Source: Pseudonocardia sp. CNS-004 (GTDB taxonomy: Bacteria; Actinomycetota; Actinomycetes; Mycobacteriales; Pseudonocardiaceae). Taken from it: DNA of 64,000 bases. The DNA is taken from the NCBI GenBank assembly GCA_001942185.1, contig MKJV01000065.1, forward strand, positions 62,001-126,000, in the 5' to 3' direction. Numbering within the stretch: the stretch's first letter is position 1; every line of letters begins with the position of its first letter. The notes beneath the pieces are model-generated. The model was not told where the DNA came from, did no database searches, and worked only from the letters and a program-made list of their open reading frames with translations. Positions 49,200-57,895 of the stretch are shown piece after piece. The position numbers were made by a program, and so were the translations under genes.

Positions 49200-49954
49200 A
49201 CGAGCGGGCCGTGACACAGCGGGCCATGACCGTGACCGGTCCGCGTTCCCTCACCCACACGCTCGCCTGGGCCGGCGACGGTGCCGCCCACCTGCGCGGG
49301 CTCATGACCCGGATGGGTGACGACGCGTTCGCGGCGCCGTCCGCGCTGCCGGGGTGGAGCCGGGCCCACGTGCTCACCCACATCGCGCGCAACGCCGACG
49401 CGTTGATCAACCTGCTGGACTGGGCGCGGACCGGCGTTCGCACACCGGCGTACGCGAGCCGCGAGCAGCGCGACGCCGACATCGTGGCCGGCGCGGGACG
49501 GACGCCCGCCGAGATCCGCGCGGACGTCGTGGAGTCGTCCGACCGGCTCGCCGTCGCGGTGCGGGCGATGCCGGAACCCGCGTGGTCGGTGCAGGTGCAG
49601 AACGCGCAGGGGCGCGACCTGATCGCCACCGACATCCCGTGGCTGCGTGCCCGCGAGATGTGGATCCACGCCGTCGACCTCGACGTCGGCGCGTCGTTCG
49701 CCGACATGCCGGCCCCGATGGTGACCACCTTGCTCGCCGACGTCACCACGACGATGGGGGAGAAGCCGGACTGCCCGGCCCTGCGCCTCACCTCGCCGGA
49801 CGGCGCCGTGTGGGAGGTCGGTGACCAGTCCGCGGCCACGACCGTCACCGGCCAGGCGCCCGCCCTCGCCGCCTGGCTGCTGGGCCGGAGCAAGGGCCGC
49901 GACCTGCACAGCTCGGCGGGCAGGAAGCCCCCCACCCTGCCCCGCTGGCTCTGA
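49196..49954 (+). CDS. maleylpyruvate isomerase-type mycothiol-dependent enzyme
   Basis: 252 residues; GTG 49196 overlaps the FAH stop (GTGA). DinB/MDMPI N-domain with metal ligands: SALPGWSRAHVLTHIARNADAL (first His), then LRAREMWIHAVDLDVG (Glu and His). The C-terminal ~80 residues form the MDMPI SCP-like domain (LRLTSPDGAVWEVGDQ, GQAPALAAWLLGRS). It probably isomerises maleylpyruvate with mycothiol. No gentisate dioxygenase gene is in the window. Confidence 0.88.
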   Translation: MNERAVTQRAMTVTGPRSLTHTLAWAGDGAAHLRGLMTRMGDDAFAAPSALPGWSRAHVLTHIARNADALINLLDWARTGVRTPAYASREQRDADIVAGAGRTPAEIRADVVESSDRLAVAVRAMPEPAWSVQVQNAQGRDLIATDIPWLRAREMWIHAVDLDVGASFADMPAPMVTTLLADVTTTMGEKPDCPALRLTSPDGAVWEVGDQSAATTVTGQAPALAAWLLGRSKGRDLHSSAGRKPPTLPRWL

Positions 49955-49965
49955 CCTTCCTGACC

Positions 49966-50007
49966 CGTGAGTGGATACGAGTGCTCGGGCACTCGTTTCC
50001 ACTCACG
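49966..50007. terminator. 19-bp terminator palindrome, GTGAGTGG family
   Basis: CGTGAGTGGATACGAGTGC, loop TCGG, GCACTCGTTTCCACTCACG: one mismatch in 19 pairs. It starts 12 nt after the isomerase stop. A further GTGAGTGG copy follows at about 50018. Confidence 0.7.
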
Positions 50008-50053
50008 ACCCGTGGGGGTGAGTGGGGTGTGCCGGGCGTGGGAGGCTCCGGCC

Positions 50054-51467
50054 GTGCAACCGTCGCCGCGTCCCGTTCCGGACTTCGATGCCGTGCGCGC
50101 CGAGTTCGCGCTCCCCGATGCCTTCCCGGCCGAGGTGCTGGCCGAGGCCACGAGGGCGGCGGCGGTGCGGCCGGGTCCGGGGCCGGGCAGGCGGGACGCC
50201 ACGGACGTCGAGCTGGTGACGATCGACCCGCCCGGCTCGAAGGATCTGGACCAGGCCCTCGGCGTGGTCCGGCACGGGTCGGGGTTCCGGGTGCACTACG
50301 CGATCGCCGATCTCGGGGCGGTGGTCGAGCCCCACGGCGCGCTGGACGCGGAGGTGCGCGGGCGCGGGCAGACCGTGTACCTGCCCGACGGTCGGTGCCG
50401 CTGCACCCGCCGGTGCTGTCGGAGGACGCGGCGAGCCTGCTCCCGGACGGCCCGCGGGCCGCGGTGCTGTGGACGGTGGACCTCGACGAGGCCGGCGAGC
50501 AGGTCGGGGCGTCGCTGGAGCGGGCGGTGGTGCGGTCGCGGGCCCGGCTGGACTACGCGGGTGTGCAGGCCGACGTGGACGCCGGCCGGGTGCATCCGGC
50601 TCTCGCCGCCCTGCCGGAGCTGGGGCCGCTGCGCCGTGAGCACGCGCTGCGGCGCGGAGCGATCGAGCTGGAGCTCCCCGAGCAGGAGGTCGTGCCGGAC
50701 GGGGCGGGCGGCTGGACCGTGCGCGTGCGCAGGCGGCTGGACGTCGAGTCGTGGAACGCGGAGATCTCGCTGCTCACCGGCATGGCGGCGGCGCGGATCA
50801 TGCTGGACGCGGCGTGGGCCTGCTGCGTACGCTCCCGGCGCCCGATCCGGACGCGCTGTCGGCGTTCCGGGGCGCGGCGCGGGAGCTCGGCTTCGACCTG
50901 CCGGATTCGCTGCCGGTCGCGGAGGCGTTGGCCGGCCTGCCCGCCGACTCGCCGTCGGCGCTGGCATTGCGCCGGGCGGCCACCGTGCTGCTGCGCGGGG
51001 CCGGGTACGTCGCGTTCGACCGCTCGGCAGGCACCGAGGCGCCCGCCGATCCCGGCCACGGCGGAATCGGCGCGCCGTACGCCCACGTCACCGCGCCGTT
51101 GCGGCGGCTCGCCGACCGGTTCGGCACCGAGGTGTGCCTCGCGGTCACGGCGGGCGGGGAGCTGCCGGAGTGGCTGCGCGCGGCGCTCCCGGCACTCCCG
51201 GACGTCATGGCCGAGTCGGACGCGCTGGCCGGGCGCGTCGACCGGGCCTGTGTCGACCGCACCGAGGCCGCCCTGCTGAACGCGCGTGTCGGCGAGGAGT
51301 TCGATGCGGTGGTCCTGCGGGCCGACGGCGACGCGGGTGAGGTGTACGTGCCCGACCCGCCCGTGCTCGCTCGCTGCACGGGCGTTCTCACGGCCGGTGC
51401 GGCGGTGCGCGTGCGGCTCACCGAGGCCGACCCGGGGACGGGCCGGATCGAGTTCGCCGCCTCCTGA
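50054..51467 (+). CDS. RNB-domain ribonuclease, two frameshifts
   Basis: GTG 50054. Catalytic core begins VELVTIDPPGSKDLDQALGV with the Asp cluster of RNase II/R, then VHYAIADLGAVVEPHGALD. Frame changes at ~50395 (to LHPPVLSEDAASLLPDGPRAAVLWTV) and ~50820 (to GLLRTLPAPDPDALSAFRG). The end retains PYAHVTAPLRRLADRFGTEV and a short S1-like piece. At ~470 residues it is the compact actinobacterial form lacking cold-shock domains. 3'-5' exoribonuclease. Confidence 0.8.
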
Positions 51468-51553
51468 CTCGGCGAACGGGCTCCGCGGGGCGGCGGGTGA
51501 GGCTACCCTCATTCGCGGCGGGCGGTCCGCCGACGACATGGGGAGGTGGGCCG

Positions 51554-52656
51554 GTGGGGGACCGTGCGTTCCGGTACGGCATCGAGCACGAGATCGCGCT
51601 CGTCCACGTCGGCGGCGGGTTCGCCGACTACACCTCCACACGTTCGACGACCTGCAGGCCGTGGTCGACGCCCTGCCCGAGGACCGGGCCGACTACCCGG
51701 ACCTGCGCGTCGGCGACCAGGGGATCAAGCGCAAGCGGTGGTACGTCGAGGGTTACGAGCGTTTCGACGACCGGGGTGAGCTGGTCCGGTGCGACCCGAA
51801 GGGCCTGGAGGTCCGCACCCGCATCCACGACTCCGTGGAGGCCGCCGTGTCCGCCCTGCGCGCGGACCTGCGTCTCCTCGACGCGGAGCTGGCCGGCACG
51901 GGGTTGCGCGCCGCCACGATCGCGTTCAACCCCGTCCGCTCGGAGTACCGGATCGAGCCGCCGCTGAACGAGTGGGAGCGCACCCACCGGTTCGGCTCGC
52001 CGGAGGAGCGCACGGCGCACGTGCACATGTCGACGTACGGCCCTGACCTGAACCTGTCCTGCGCCGATCTCGACGAGGCGGCGATCGTCGACGCGGGCCG
52101 CAAGCTCACGTACTACAGCCCGTGGCTGGTGCCGTTGTCGTTCTCCTCGCCGTTCCGCGACGGCGGGCCGTGGGGTGGGCTGTCGGCGCGCACGGCGGTG
52201 CGCACCGGGGTGCGGCCCGCCGCGCTCGTCTTCCTCGCGGGCCCGGAGGGGCAGCTGGCGGCCGACCCGTCGCTCACCCAGGTGGCGCGCCTGCCCGCCG
52301 AGGTCGGCCGCATCGAGTTCAAGGCGTTCGACGCCTGCCCCGACCCCGACCTGTACGGCGAGCTGCTGTCGCTGCTCACCGGTGTGGTGCTGGACGACAC
52401 CCTGCCGGGCAGGCGCACCACACCCGATGCCGGCCTGCACAAGCACGTGGCAGGCGTCGGGCTCGCCGACGACGAGGTGCACGCCGGCACCGGCGAGCTC
52501 CTCGACGCCGCGGAGCAGGCCCTGGCCGACCGTCCGTCCGACCGGGCGCGGCTGGCGAGGCTGCGTGAACGCTGGCGCCGCAGGGAGTCCCCCGCGGAGA
52601 AGATGCTCGAGGCCTACCGATCTGGCGAACCGGTGGCCGGGCTGCTCCCGTCCTAG
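51554..52656 (+). CDS. glutamate-cysteine ligase-like (GCS2) protein, frameshifted
   Basis: GTG 51554 with GGGAGG upstream gives VGDRAFRYGIEHEIALV, the Mg-binding strand of GCS2-type carboxylate-amine ligases. A base is lost near 51640 (before HTFDDLQAVVDALPE). Later: RTAHVHMSTYGPDLNLS, YYSPWLVPLSFSSPF, RIEFKAFDACPDPDLYG. Length ~367 fits. It ligates an amino group to a glutamate-like carboxylate; the exact substrate is unknown. Confidence 0.65.
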
Positions 52657-52666
52657 CCGGCGCGGG

Positions 52667-53517
52667 TCAGCTGTAGGAGTGCTCCTCCGACGGGTAGCGG
52701 CCGGTCGTCACGTCCGTGCTGAAGCGGCGTGCCGCGTCCAGCAGGACCGTGCCGACGTCCGCGTACTGCTTCACGAACCGGGGTTTGCGGCCCCGGTTCA
52801 TGCCGGCCATGTCGGACCACACGAGCACCTGCGCGTCGCAGTCGGGGCCGGCGCCGATCCCGATCGTGGGGATGTCCAGCTCGGCGGTGACGCGTTTCGC
52901 CACGTCGGCGGGTACCATCTCCAGTACCACCGCGAACGCGCCCGCCGCCTGCAGCGCCTGGGCGTCCTCGATCATCCGGTCGGCGGCCGCGCCGCGTCCC
53001 TGCACGCGGTAGCCACCGAGGGCGTGCTCGCTCTGCGGGGTGAAGCCCAGGTGGGCCATCACCGGGATGCCCGCACCGACGAGGCGTCGACCTGCGGCAC
53101 GAACCGGGCCCCGCCCTCCAGTTTCACGGCGTGCGCGCCGCCCTCCTTCATGAAGCGGAAGGCGGTGGTGAGGGCCTGCTCGGGGCCGGTCTGGTAGCTG
53201 CCGAAGGGGAGGTCGGCCACGACGAGTGCGCGGTGCGCTCCCCGCGTGACGGCTTTGACCAGCGGCAACAGCTCGTCGACCGTCACCGGCAGCGTGTTGT
53301 CGTACCCGTAGACGTTGTTGGCGGCGGAGTCGCCGACGAGCAGCACCGGGATGCCGGCCTCGTCGAAGATCTCCGCGGTGTAGGCGTCGTACGCGGTGAG
53401 CATCGCCCAGCGCTCGCCGCGCTCCTTGAGCGCGTGCAGGTGCGGGATGCGGGTCCGCTTCGGCCGTTCGGACGTGCGGTAGGGCGCTTCATCCTCGGAC
53501 ATCGCCTTTTCAGACAT
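52667..53517 (-). CDS. panB: ketopantoate hydroxymethyltransferase, frameshifted
   Basis: ATG 53517. TIM barrel: [31 protein letters not shown], the Mg-site and substrate loops, then [18 protein letters not shown] missing G at ~53085 separates this from LVGAGIPV and [23 protein letters not shown] and [20 protein letters not shown]. It makes ketopantoate for pantothenate and CoA. The order panB - Hip1-like hydrolase - glnA2 is also seen in mycobacteria. Confidence 0.93.
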
Positions 53518-53669
53518 CGCTGTCCGTCCTCCCTCGAGGCCCGATCGGGTCCCCGGGTCGTCAGGTGCTGACCGGAGAAGCGTGACACCGCCGTCGCGGG
53601 GCGGGCGCGTGCTGGGACGAGGTTCACACGGCCGTGCACGGAGAGCGCGACTCTGGCGTGTTCACGGCG

Positions 53670-53708
53670 CGACTCGCGGGAGGGGTGGCCCCACCCTCCC
53701 GCGAGTCG
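53670..53708. terminator. GACTCGCGGGA-family hairpin
   Basis: CGACTCGCGGGAGGG and CCCTCCCGCGAGTCG pair over 15 bp. It sits in the 279-bp gap between the panB and hydrolase starts, which are divergent, so a terminator role is odd there. The downstream GTCGGGGTCTGGGTGCGG copies the flank of the hairpin at 46960. The remainder of the gap shows nothing clear. Confidence 0.55.
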
Positions 53709-53796
53709 GGGTCTGGGTGCGGCCGAGTCGCGGTCTCGTCCGGGTGGCACCCCGACGCTCCAGCCCGGTTCACCGGGTCGGAACCGGCTCGCTGGC

Positions 53797-55389
53797 ATGC
53801 TGGGCGCCGTGCTCGACCCGATCCGCTCCGTTGTCATCGCTGCCTGCTGCGCCGTGCTCGTGCTGGCCGGGTGCAGCCGGCCAGCTGAGCCGGAGCCGGA
53901 TCCGCAGCCACCGGCGCCGGTCGCCGATCTCGCACCCTTCTACGCCCAGCAGCTGAGCTGGGGTCGGTGCGTGGACTACGCGACGACCGCTCCGGATCGC
54001 GACGCGTTCGGTGAGGAGGGGCTGGAGTGCGCGCGGCTCGAGGTCCCGCTCGACTACGCCGCGCCCGCCGGCCGCACCGCCCAGGTCGGTGTGCTGCGCC
54101 ACCGCGCGGGCGGCGACCGGATGGGGTCCCTGCTGGTGAACCCGGGCGGGCCGGGTGCGTCGGGGATGAGCCAGGCCGCGTCGATGGCGAGCCGGTTGGG
54201 GGAGAGCCCGCTGGGTGAGCGTTTCGACCTCGTGGGGTTCGACCCGCGGGGTGTCGGCGCGAGCACACCCACGATCGACTGCCTGAACGACGCGGAATGG
54301 GAGGTCGAGCGCGCCGACCTGGACATCGATCCGTCCCCCGAGGGCGTGGCGCAGACCGAGGCGGAGAACCAGCTGTACGCGCAGCGGTGCGCCGAGCGTT
54401 CCGGTGGTGCCGACGTGCTGGCGAACGTCGGCACCCGTGACGTGGTGCGTGACCTGGACATCCTGCGCCAGGCGCTGGGCGACGAGAAGCTGAACTACCT
54501 CGGCTACTCCTACGGCACGCGCATCGGTTCGGCGTACGCGGAGGCGTTCCCGCAGAACGTGCGGGCGCTCGTGCTGGACGGTGCGCTCGACCCGGAGCAG
54601 ACCACCGTGGAGCGCACGGTCGACCAGAGCGCAGGCTTCCAGCAGGCCTTCGACGCCTACGCGGAGGACTGCGCGCAGCAGCCGGACTGCCCGCTGGGCA
54701 CCGACCCGGCGCAGGCCACCGCGAACTTCCAGGCGCTCACCCGGCCGCTGATCGACCGGCCGGTGCCGGGCGCGCGGGACCGCGCGCTGTCCTACCCCGA
54801 CGCCGTGACGGGCACGATCTTCGCGCTGTACCGGTCGGACTACTGGCCGCTGATCTCGCGTGGGCTGTCGGCCCTGGCCGCGGGTGACGGCTCGATCCTG
54901 TTGTGGCTGGCCGACCAGTACAACGGCCGCGGGCAGGACGGGAAGTACGGCAACGACATCGAGGCGTTCACCGTCATCAGCTGTGTCGACGAGGAGCGGA
55001 TCACCGACCGGGCCGAGCAGGGCGAGCTGGTCCGCCGGTCCAACGAGGCTGCGCCGTTCCGTGACGACGGCCGCGGGGTCGTCGCCGCGCTCGACCCGTG
55101 CGCGTTCTGGCCGTCGCCGCCCACGAGCGAGCCGCACGTGCCGCAGGTGCAGGGCCTGCCGCCGACGCTCACGATCTCGGTCACCGGCGATCCGGCCACG
55201 CCCTACCAGGCGGGGGTGGACCTGGCGAAGGCACTGGGCGGGAGCCTGCTCACCGTGGAGGGGGAGCAGCACACGGTGGCGCTGCAGGGCAACACCTGCG
55301 TCGACGACGTGGTGGCCGCGTACCTGGTGGATCTCGCGCTGCCCGCCGACGGCGCGCGGTGCAGCCTGGCCCCGACCGCGGGAGGGTGA
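53797..55389 (+). CDS. secreted lipoprotein alpha/beta hydrolase, Hip1/CaeA-like
   Basis: 530 residues from ATG 53797. A lipobox LVLAGCS (Cys ~26) anchors it outside the membrane. GSLLVNPGGPGASGMSQ oxyanion region, nucleophile elbow GYSYGTRIG (Ser ~244), acid in VTGDPATP and His in EGEQHTV (~489). The C-terminal TAP-like domain matches tripeptidyl aminopeptidases and mycobacterial Hip1. It hydrolyses peptides or esters in the cell envelope. A terminator follows. Confidence 0.9.
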   Translation: MLGAVLDPIRSVVIAACCAVLVLAGCSRPAEPEPDPQPPAPVADLAPFYAQQLSWGRCVDYATTAPDRDAFGEEGLECARLEVPLDYAAPAGRTAQVGVLRHRAGGDRMGSLLVNPGGPGASGMSQAASMASRLGESPLGERFDLVGFDPRGVGASTPTIDCLNDAEWEVERADLDIDPSPEGVAQTEAENQLYAQRCAERSGGADVLANVGTRDVVRDLDILRQALGDEKLNYLGYSYGTRIGSAYAEAFPQNVRALVLDGALDPEQTTVERTVDQSAGFQQAFDAYAEDCAQQPDCPLGTDPAQATANFQALTRPLIDRPVPGARDRALSYPDAVTGTIFALYRSDYWPLISRGLSALAAGDGSILLWLADQYNGRGQDGKYGNDIEAFTVISCVDEERITDRAEQGELVRRSNEAAPFRDDGRGVVAALDPCAFWPSPPTSEPHVPQVQGLPPTLTISVTGDPATPYQAGVDLAKALGGSLLTVEGEQHTVALQGNTCVDDVVAAYLVDLALPADGARCSLAPTAGG

Positions 55390-55460
55390 CGCGGGTAACA
55401 CCACCGAGATCGGTGACGACGAAGGGGCAGGGCCGGCGAGCATGAGGGGTGGCCGGGCCA

Positions 55461-55500
55461 GGCGGCGCCCGTCCGGGCACGGACGGGCGCCGTCGCCTTT
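55461..55500 (+). terminator. intrinsic terminator with T-run
   Basis: Near-perfect stem GGCGGCGCCCGTCCG / CGGACGGGCGCCGTCGCC followed directly by TTT, 71 nt after the hydrolase stop and upstream of glnA2. Confidence 0.7.
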
Positions 55501-55540
55501 CACCGGGACGTGGCCGATGTCGCACCACCTGAGCAGCGAC

Positions 55541-55580
55541 GAAACATGTTCGTAACGCGGCGTTCCTAGGCTCGGCGCTC
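55541..55580 (+). promoter_or_regulatory. partial GlnR-type box and -10 of glnA2
   Basis: GAAAC-n6-GTAAC at 55541-55556 matches the two half-sites of the actinobacterial GlnR box with the right 6-nt gap, though in b-a order and with no clear flanking pair. TAGGCT at 55567 ends 8 nt before ATG 55581. Nitrogen control is plausible, not proven. Confidence 0.35.
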
Positions 55581-56924
55581 ATGGACCGCCAGCAGGAGTT
55601 CGTGCTCCGCACGCTCGAGGAACGCGACATCCGGTTCGTCCGGCTCTGGTTCACCGACGTGCTCGGCTACCTCAAGTCGGTGGCGGTGGCGCCCGCCGAG
55701 TTGGAGGGTGCGTTCGCCGAGGGGATCGGCTTCGACGGGTCCGCGATCGAGGGCTTCGCGCGCGTGTACGAGTCGGACATGGTCGCCCGCCCCGACCCCT
55801 CGACCTTCCAGGTACTGCCCTGGGAGACCTCACCGGGCGAGCACTACTCGGCCCGCATGTTCTGCGACATCGCGATGCCCGACGGCTCGCCGTCGTGGGC
55901 CGATCCGCGGCACGTGCTGCGGCGCGCGCTGTCGAGGGCAGGCGAGGCCGGCTTCACCTGCTACGTCCACCCGGAGATCGAGTTCTACCTGCTGCGCGAC
56001 CTGCCGTCGGACGGCTCGCGGCCCGAGCCCGCCGACTCCGGCGGCTACTTCGACCAGTCCAGCCACGACGTGGCCCCGCACTTCCGCCGCAACGCCATCG
56101 AGACGCTCGAGTCGATGGGCATCTCGGTGGAGTTCAGCCACCACGAGGGCGGGCCCGGCCAGCAGGAGATCGACCTGCGCTACGCCGACGCGCTGACGAT
56201 GGCCGACAACATCATGACCTTCCGGTACGTCGTGAAGGAGGTCGCGCTGATGCAGGGTGTGCGGGCCTCGTTCATGCCGAAGCCGTTCTCCGAGCACCCC
56301 GGCTCGGCGATGCACACGCACTTCTCGCTGTTCGAGGGCGACCGCAACGCCTTCCACGACCCCGACGACCCGTACGAGCTCTCCGAGACGGGCAAGGCGT
56401 TCGTCGCGGGCGTGCTGCGGCACGCACGGGAGATCAGCGCCGTCACGAACCAGTGGGTCAACTCCTACAAGCGGCTGATCACCGGCGGCGAGGCGCCGAC
56501 CGCCGTGTCCTGGGGGCACGCCAACCGGTCGGCGCTGGTGCGGGTGCCGATGTACTCGCCGGGCAAGGCGTCCACCCGGCGGGTGGAGATCCGCACGATC
56601 GACAGCGCGTGCAACCCCTACCTCGCCTTCGCCGTGATCCTCGGCGCCGGTCTCACCGGCGTGCAGAAGGGCTACGAACTGCCCCCGGCCACCGAGGACG
56701 ACGTCTGGTCGCTCACCGAGACCGAGCGCCGCGCCCTCGGCTACGAGGCGCTGCCGCAGAACCTCACCGAGGCACTGGGGGCGATGGAGCACTCGGAGCT
56801 GGTGGCCGAGGTCCTCGGGGAGCACGTCTTCGACTTCTTCCTGCGCAACAAGCGCAGCGAGTGGGACGGCTACCGCCGCCAGGTGACCCCCTACGAGCTG
56901 GCGACGTACCTGCCGGTGCTCTGA
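55581..56924 (+). CDS. glnA2: type I glutamine synthetase, GlnA2-like
   Basis: 447 residues from ATG 55581. GFDGSAIEGF in the latch region, metal ligands in HPEIEFYLL and SHHEGGPGQQEIDLRYADAL, ATP site MHTHFSLF, Glu flap region NSYKRLITGGEAPT, and RTIDSACNPYLAFA. C-terminus VTPYELATYLPVL as in GlnA2 of mycobacteria and streptomycetes. The canonical NLYDLP adenylylation site of GlnA1 reads KGYELPP, so control by GlnE is doubtful. It makes glutamine from glutamate, ammonia and ATP. Confidence 0.93.
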   Translation: MDRQQEFVLRTLEERDIRFVRLWFTDVLGYLKSVAVAPAELEGAFAEGIGFDGSAIEGFARVYESDMVARPDPSTFQVLPWETSPGEHYSARMFCDIAMPDGSPSWADPRHVLRRALSRAGEAGFTCYVHPEIEFYLLRDLPSDGSRPEPADSGGYFDQSSHDVAPHFRRNAIETLESMGISVEFSHHEGGPGQQEIDLRYADALTMADNIMTFRYVVKEVALMQGVRASFMPKPFSEHPGSAMHTHFSLFEGDRNAFHDPDDPYELSETGKAFVAGVLRHAREISAVTNQWVNSYKRLITGGEAPTAVSWGHANRSALVRVPMYSPGKASTRRVEIRTIDSACNPYLAFAVILGAGLTGVQKGYELPPATEDDVWSLTETERRALGYEALPQNLTEALGAMEHSELVAEVLGEHVFDFFLRNKRSEWDGYRRQVTPYELATYLPVL

Positions 56925-56995
56925 GCCGGTTTCCTGCAACGGCGCGGCGGGAAAGTGGCTTTGCTGCAGCCGGGGTCACGCGAGATCGTCGCGAC

Positions 56996-57829
56996 ATGGA
57001 GATCGTGCTGCACGACGACGTCGGTGAGTTCGCCGCACTGGCCGGACCGCTCCTGCAGGCCGACCCGCTGCGCCACACCATGGCGCTCACCGTGCTCGAC
57101 GCGGTCCACCGGGGCGGTGAGCCGAGCGCGGTGTTGCTCACCGTGCAGGAAGCGGGTGAGGTGGCGGGGGCGGCGTTGCGGTCGCCGGGCCGGGCGACCC
57201 TCGTCTCGGCCGTGCCCGCGCGACAGGCCGCGGTCGTCGAACGGGTGCTGGCCGAGGCGGACCCCGTCGCGGACGGGGCGCACGGGCCCGTCGCCGAGGC
57301 CGAGGCGTTCGCCGCCGCGCGGGTCGCGCGCACCGGTTGCCGGGTGGAGCCGGCGATGCGGACGCGGCTGTTCGCCCTCGACGTGCTCGTGCCTCCGGGC
57401 GCGGTGCCCGGTCAGGCCCGCCGCGCGGACGAGCGCGACGTCGCGCTGCTCGGGGCGTGGCGTCGGGCGTTCGGCGCGGAGGCCGGGCACGACAAGGAGC
57501 ATGACCCGGAGGGCCTGGTCGCCCGCTCCCTGCGGCTGGGGGCGGGCGAGATCCTCTGGGAGGTCGACGGGACGCCGGTCGCGCAGGCCTGCGCGAAGCC
57601 GGTGATCGCCCGCACGTCCCGGATCGGGCCGGTCTACACCCCGCCGCAGCACCGGGGACACGGCTACGCGGCGGCCGTGACGGCAGCGGCGTCGCAGTGG
57701 GCGCTCGATGCCGGCGCCGAGCGGGTGGTGCTCTTCACCGACCTGGCCAATCCCACGACCAACCGGCTGTACCCCCGCATCGGCTACCGCCCCGTGCACG
57801 ACGCGGTGGAGCTGCGCTTCAGTGCGTGA
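56996..57829 (+). CDS. GNAT-family N-acetyltransferase
   Basis: 277 residues from ATG 56996. The N-terminal half is a degenerate GNAT-like lobe; the C-terminal half has the acetyl-CoA loop VYTPPQHRGHGYAAAVTAAAS (Q-x-x-G-x-G type) and LFTDLANPTTNRLYPRIGYRP. Target unknown. Its stop is followed by a palindromic motif shared with the convergent arabinofuranosidase end. Confidence 0.82.
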   Translation: MEIVLHDDVGEFAALAGPLLQADPLRHTMALTVLDAVHRGGEPSAVLLTVQEAGEVAGAALRSPGRATLVSAVPARQAAVVERVLAEADPVADGAHGPVAEAEAFAAARVARTGCRVEPAMRTRLFALDVLVPPGAVPGQARRADERDVALLGAWRRAFGAEAGHDKEHDPEGLVARSLRLGAGEILWEVDGTPVAQACAKPVIARTSRIGPVYTPPQHRGHGYAAAVTAAASQWALDAGAERVVLFTDLANPTTNRLYPRIGYRPVHDAVELRFSA

Positions 57830-57868
57830 CGGCCTCCGAGTTCAGGAAGGCCACGTTGCTGTACTCCA

Positions 57869-57895
57869 GGTTCAGGAACGTGGCGTTCCTGAACC
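57869..57895. terminator. perfect 12-bp hairpin overlapping the GH51 stop
   Basis: GGTTCAGGAACG-TGG-CGTTCCTGAACC. A degenerate second copy (TTCAGGAAGG ... CCACG) lies just before it. It overlaps the last codons of the convergent arabinofuranosidase, so the gene's C-terminal residues are encoded by the terminator. Confidence 0.65.

Noticed and set aside
51554..52656. Mycothiol or glutathione biosynthesis gene (gshA)
   Set aside because: The N-terminal GIEHE motif supports only a GCS2-like superfamily assignment. No gshB or mycothiol genes adjoin it, so no symbol is given.
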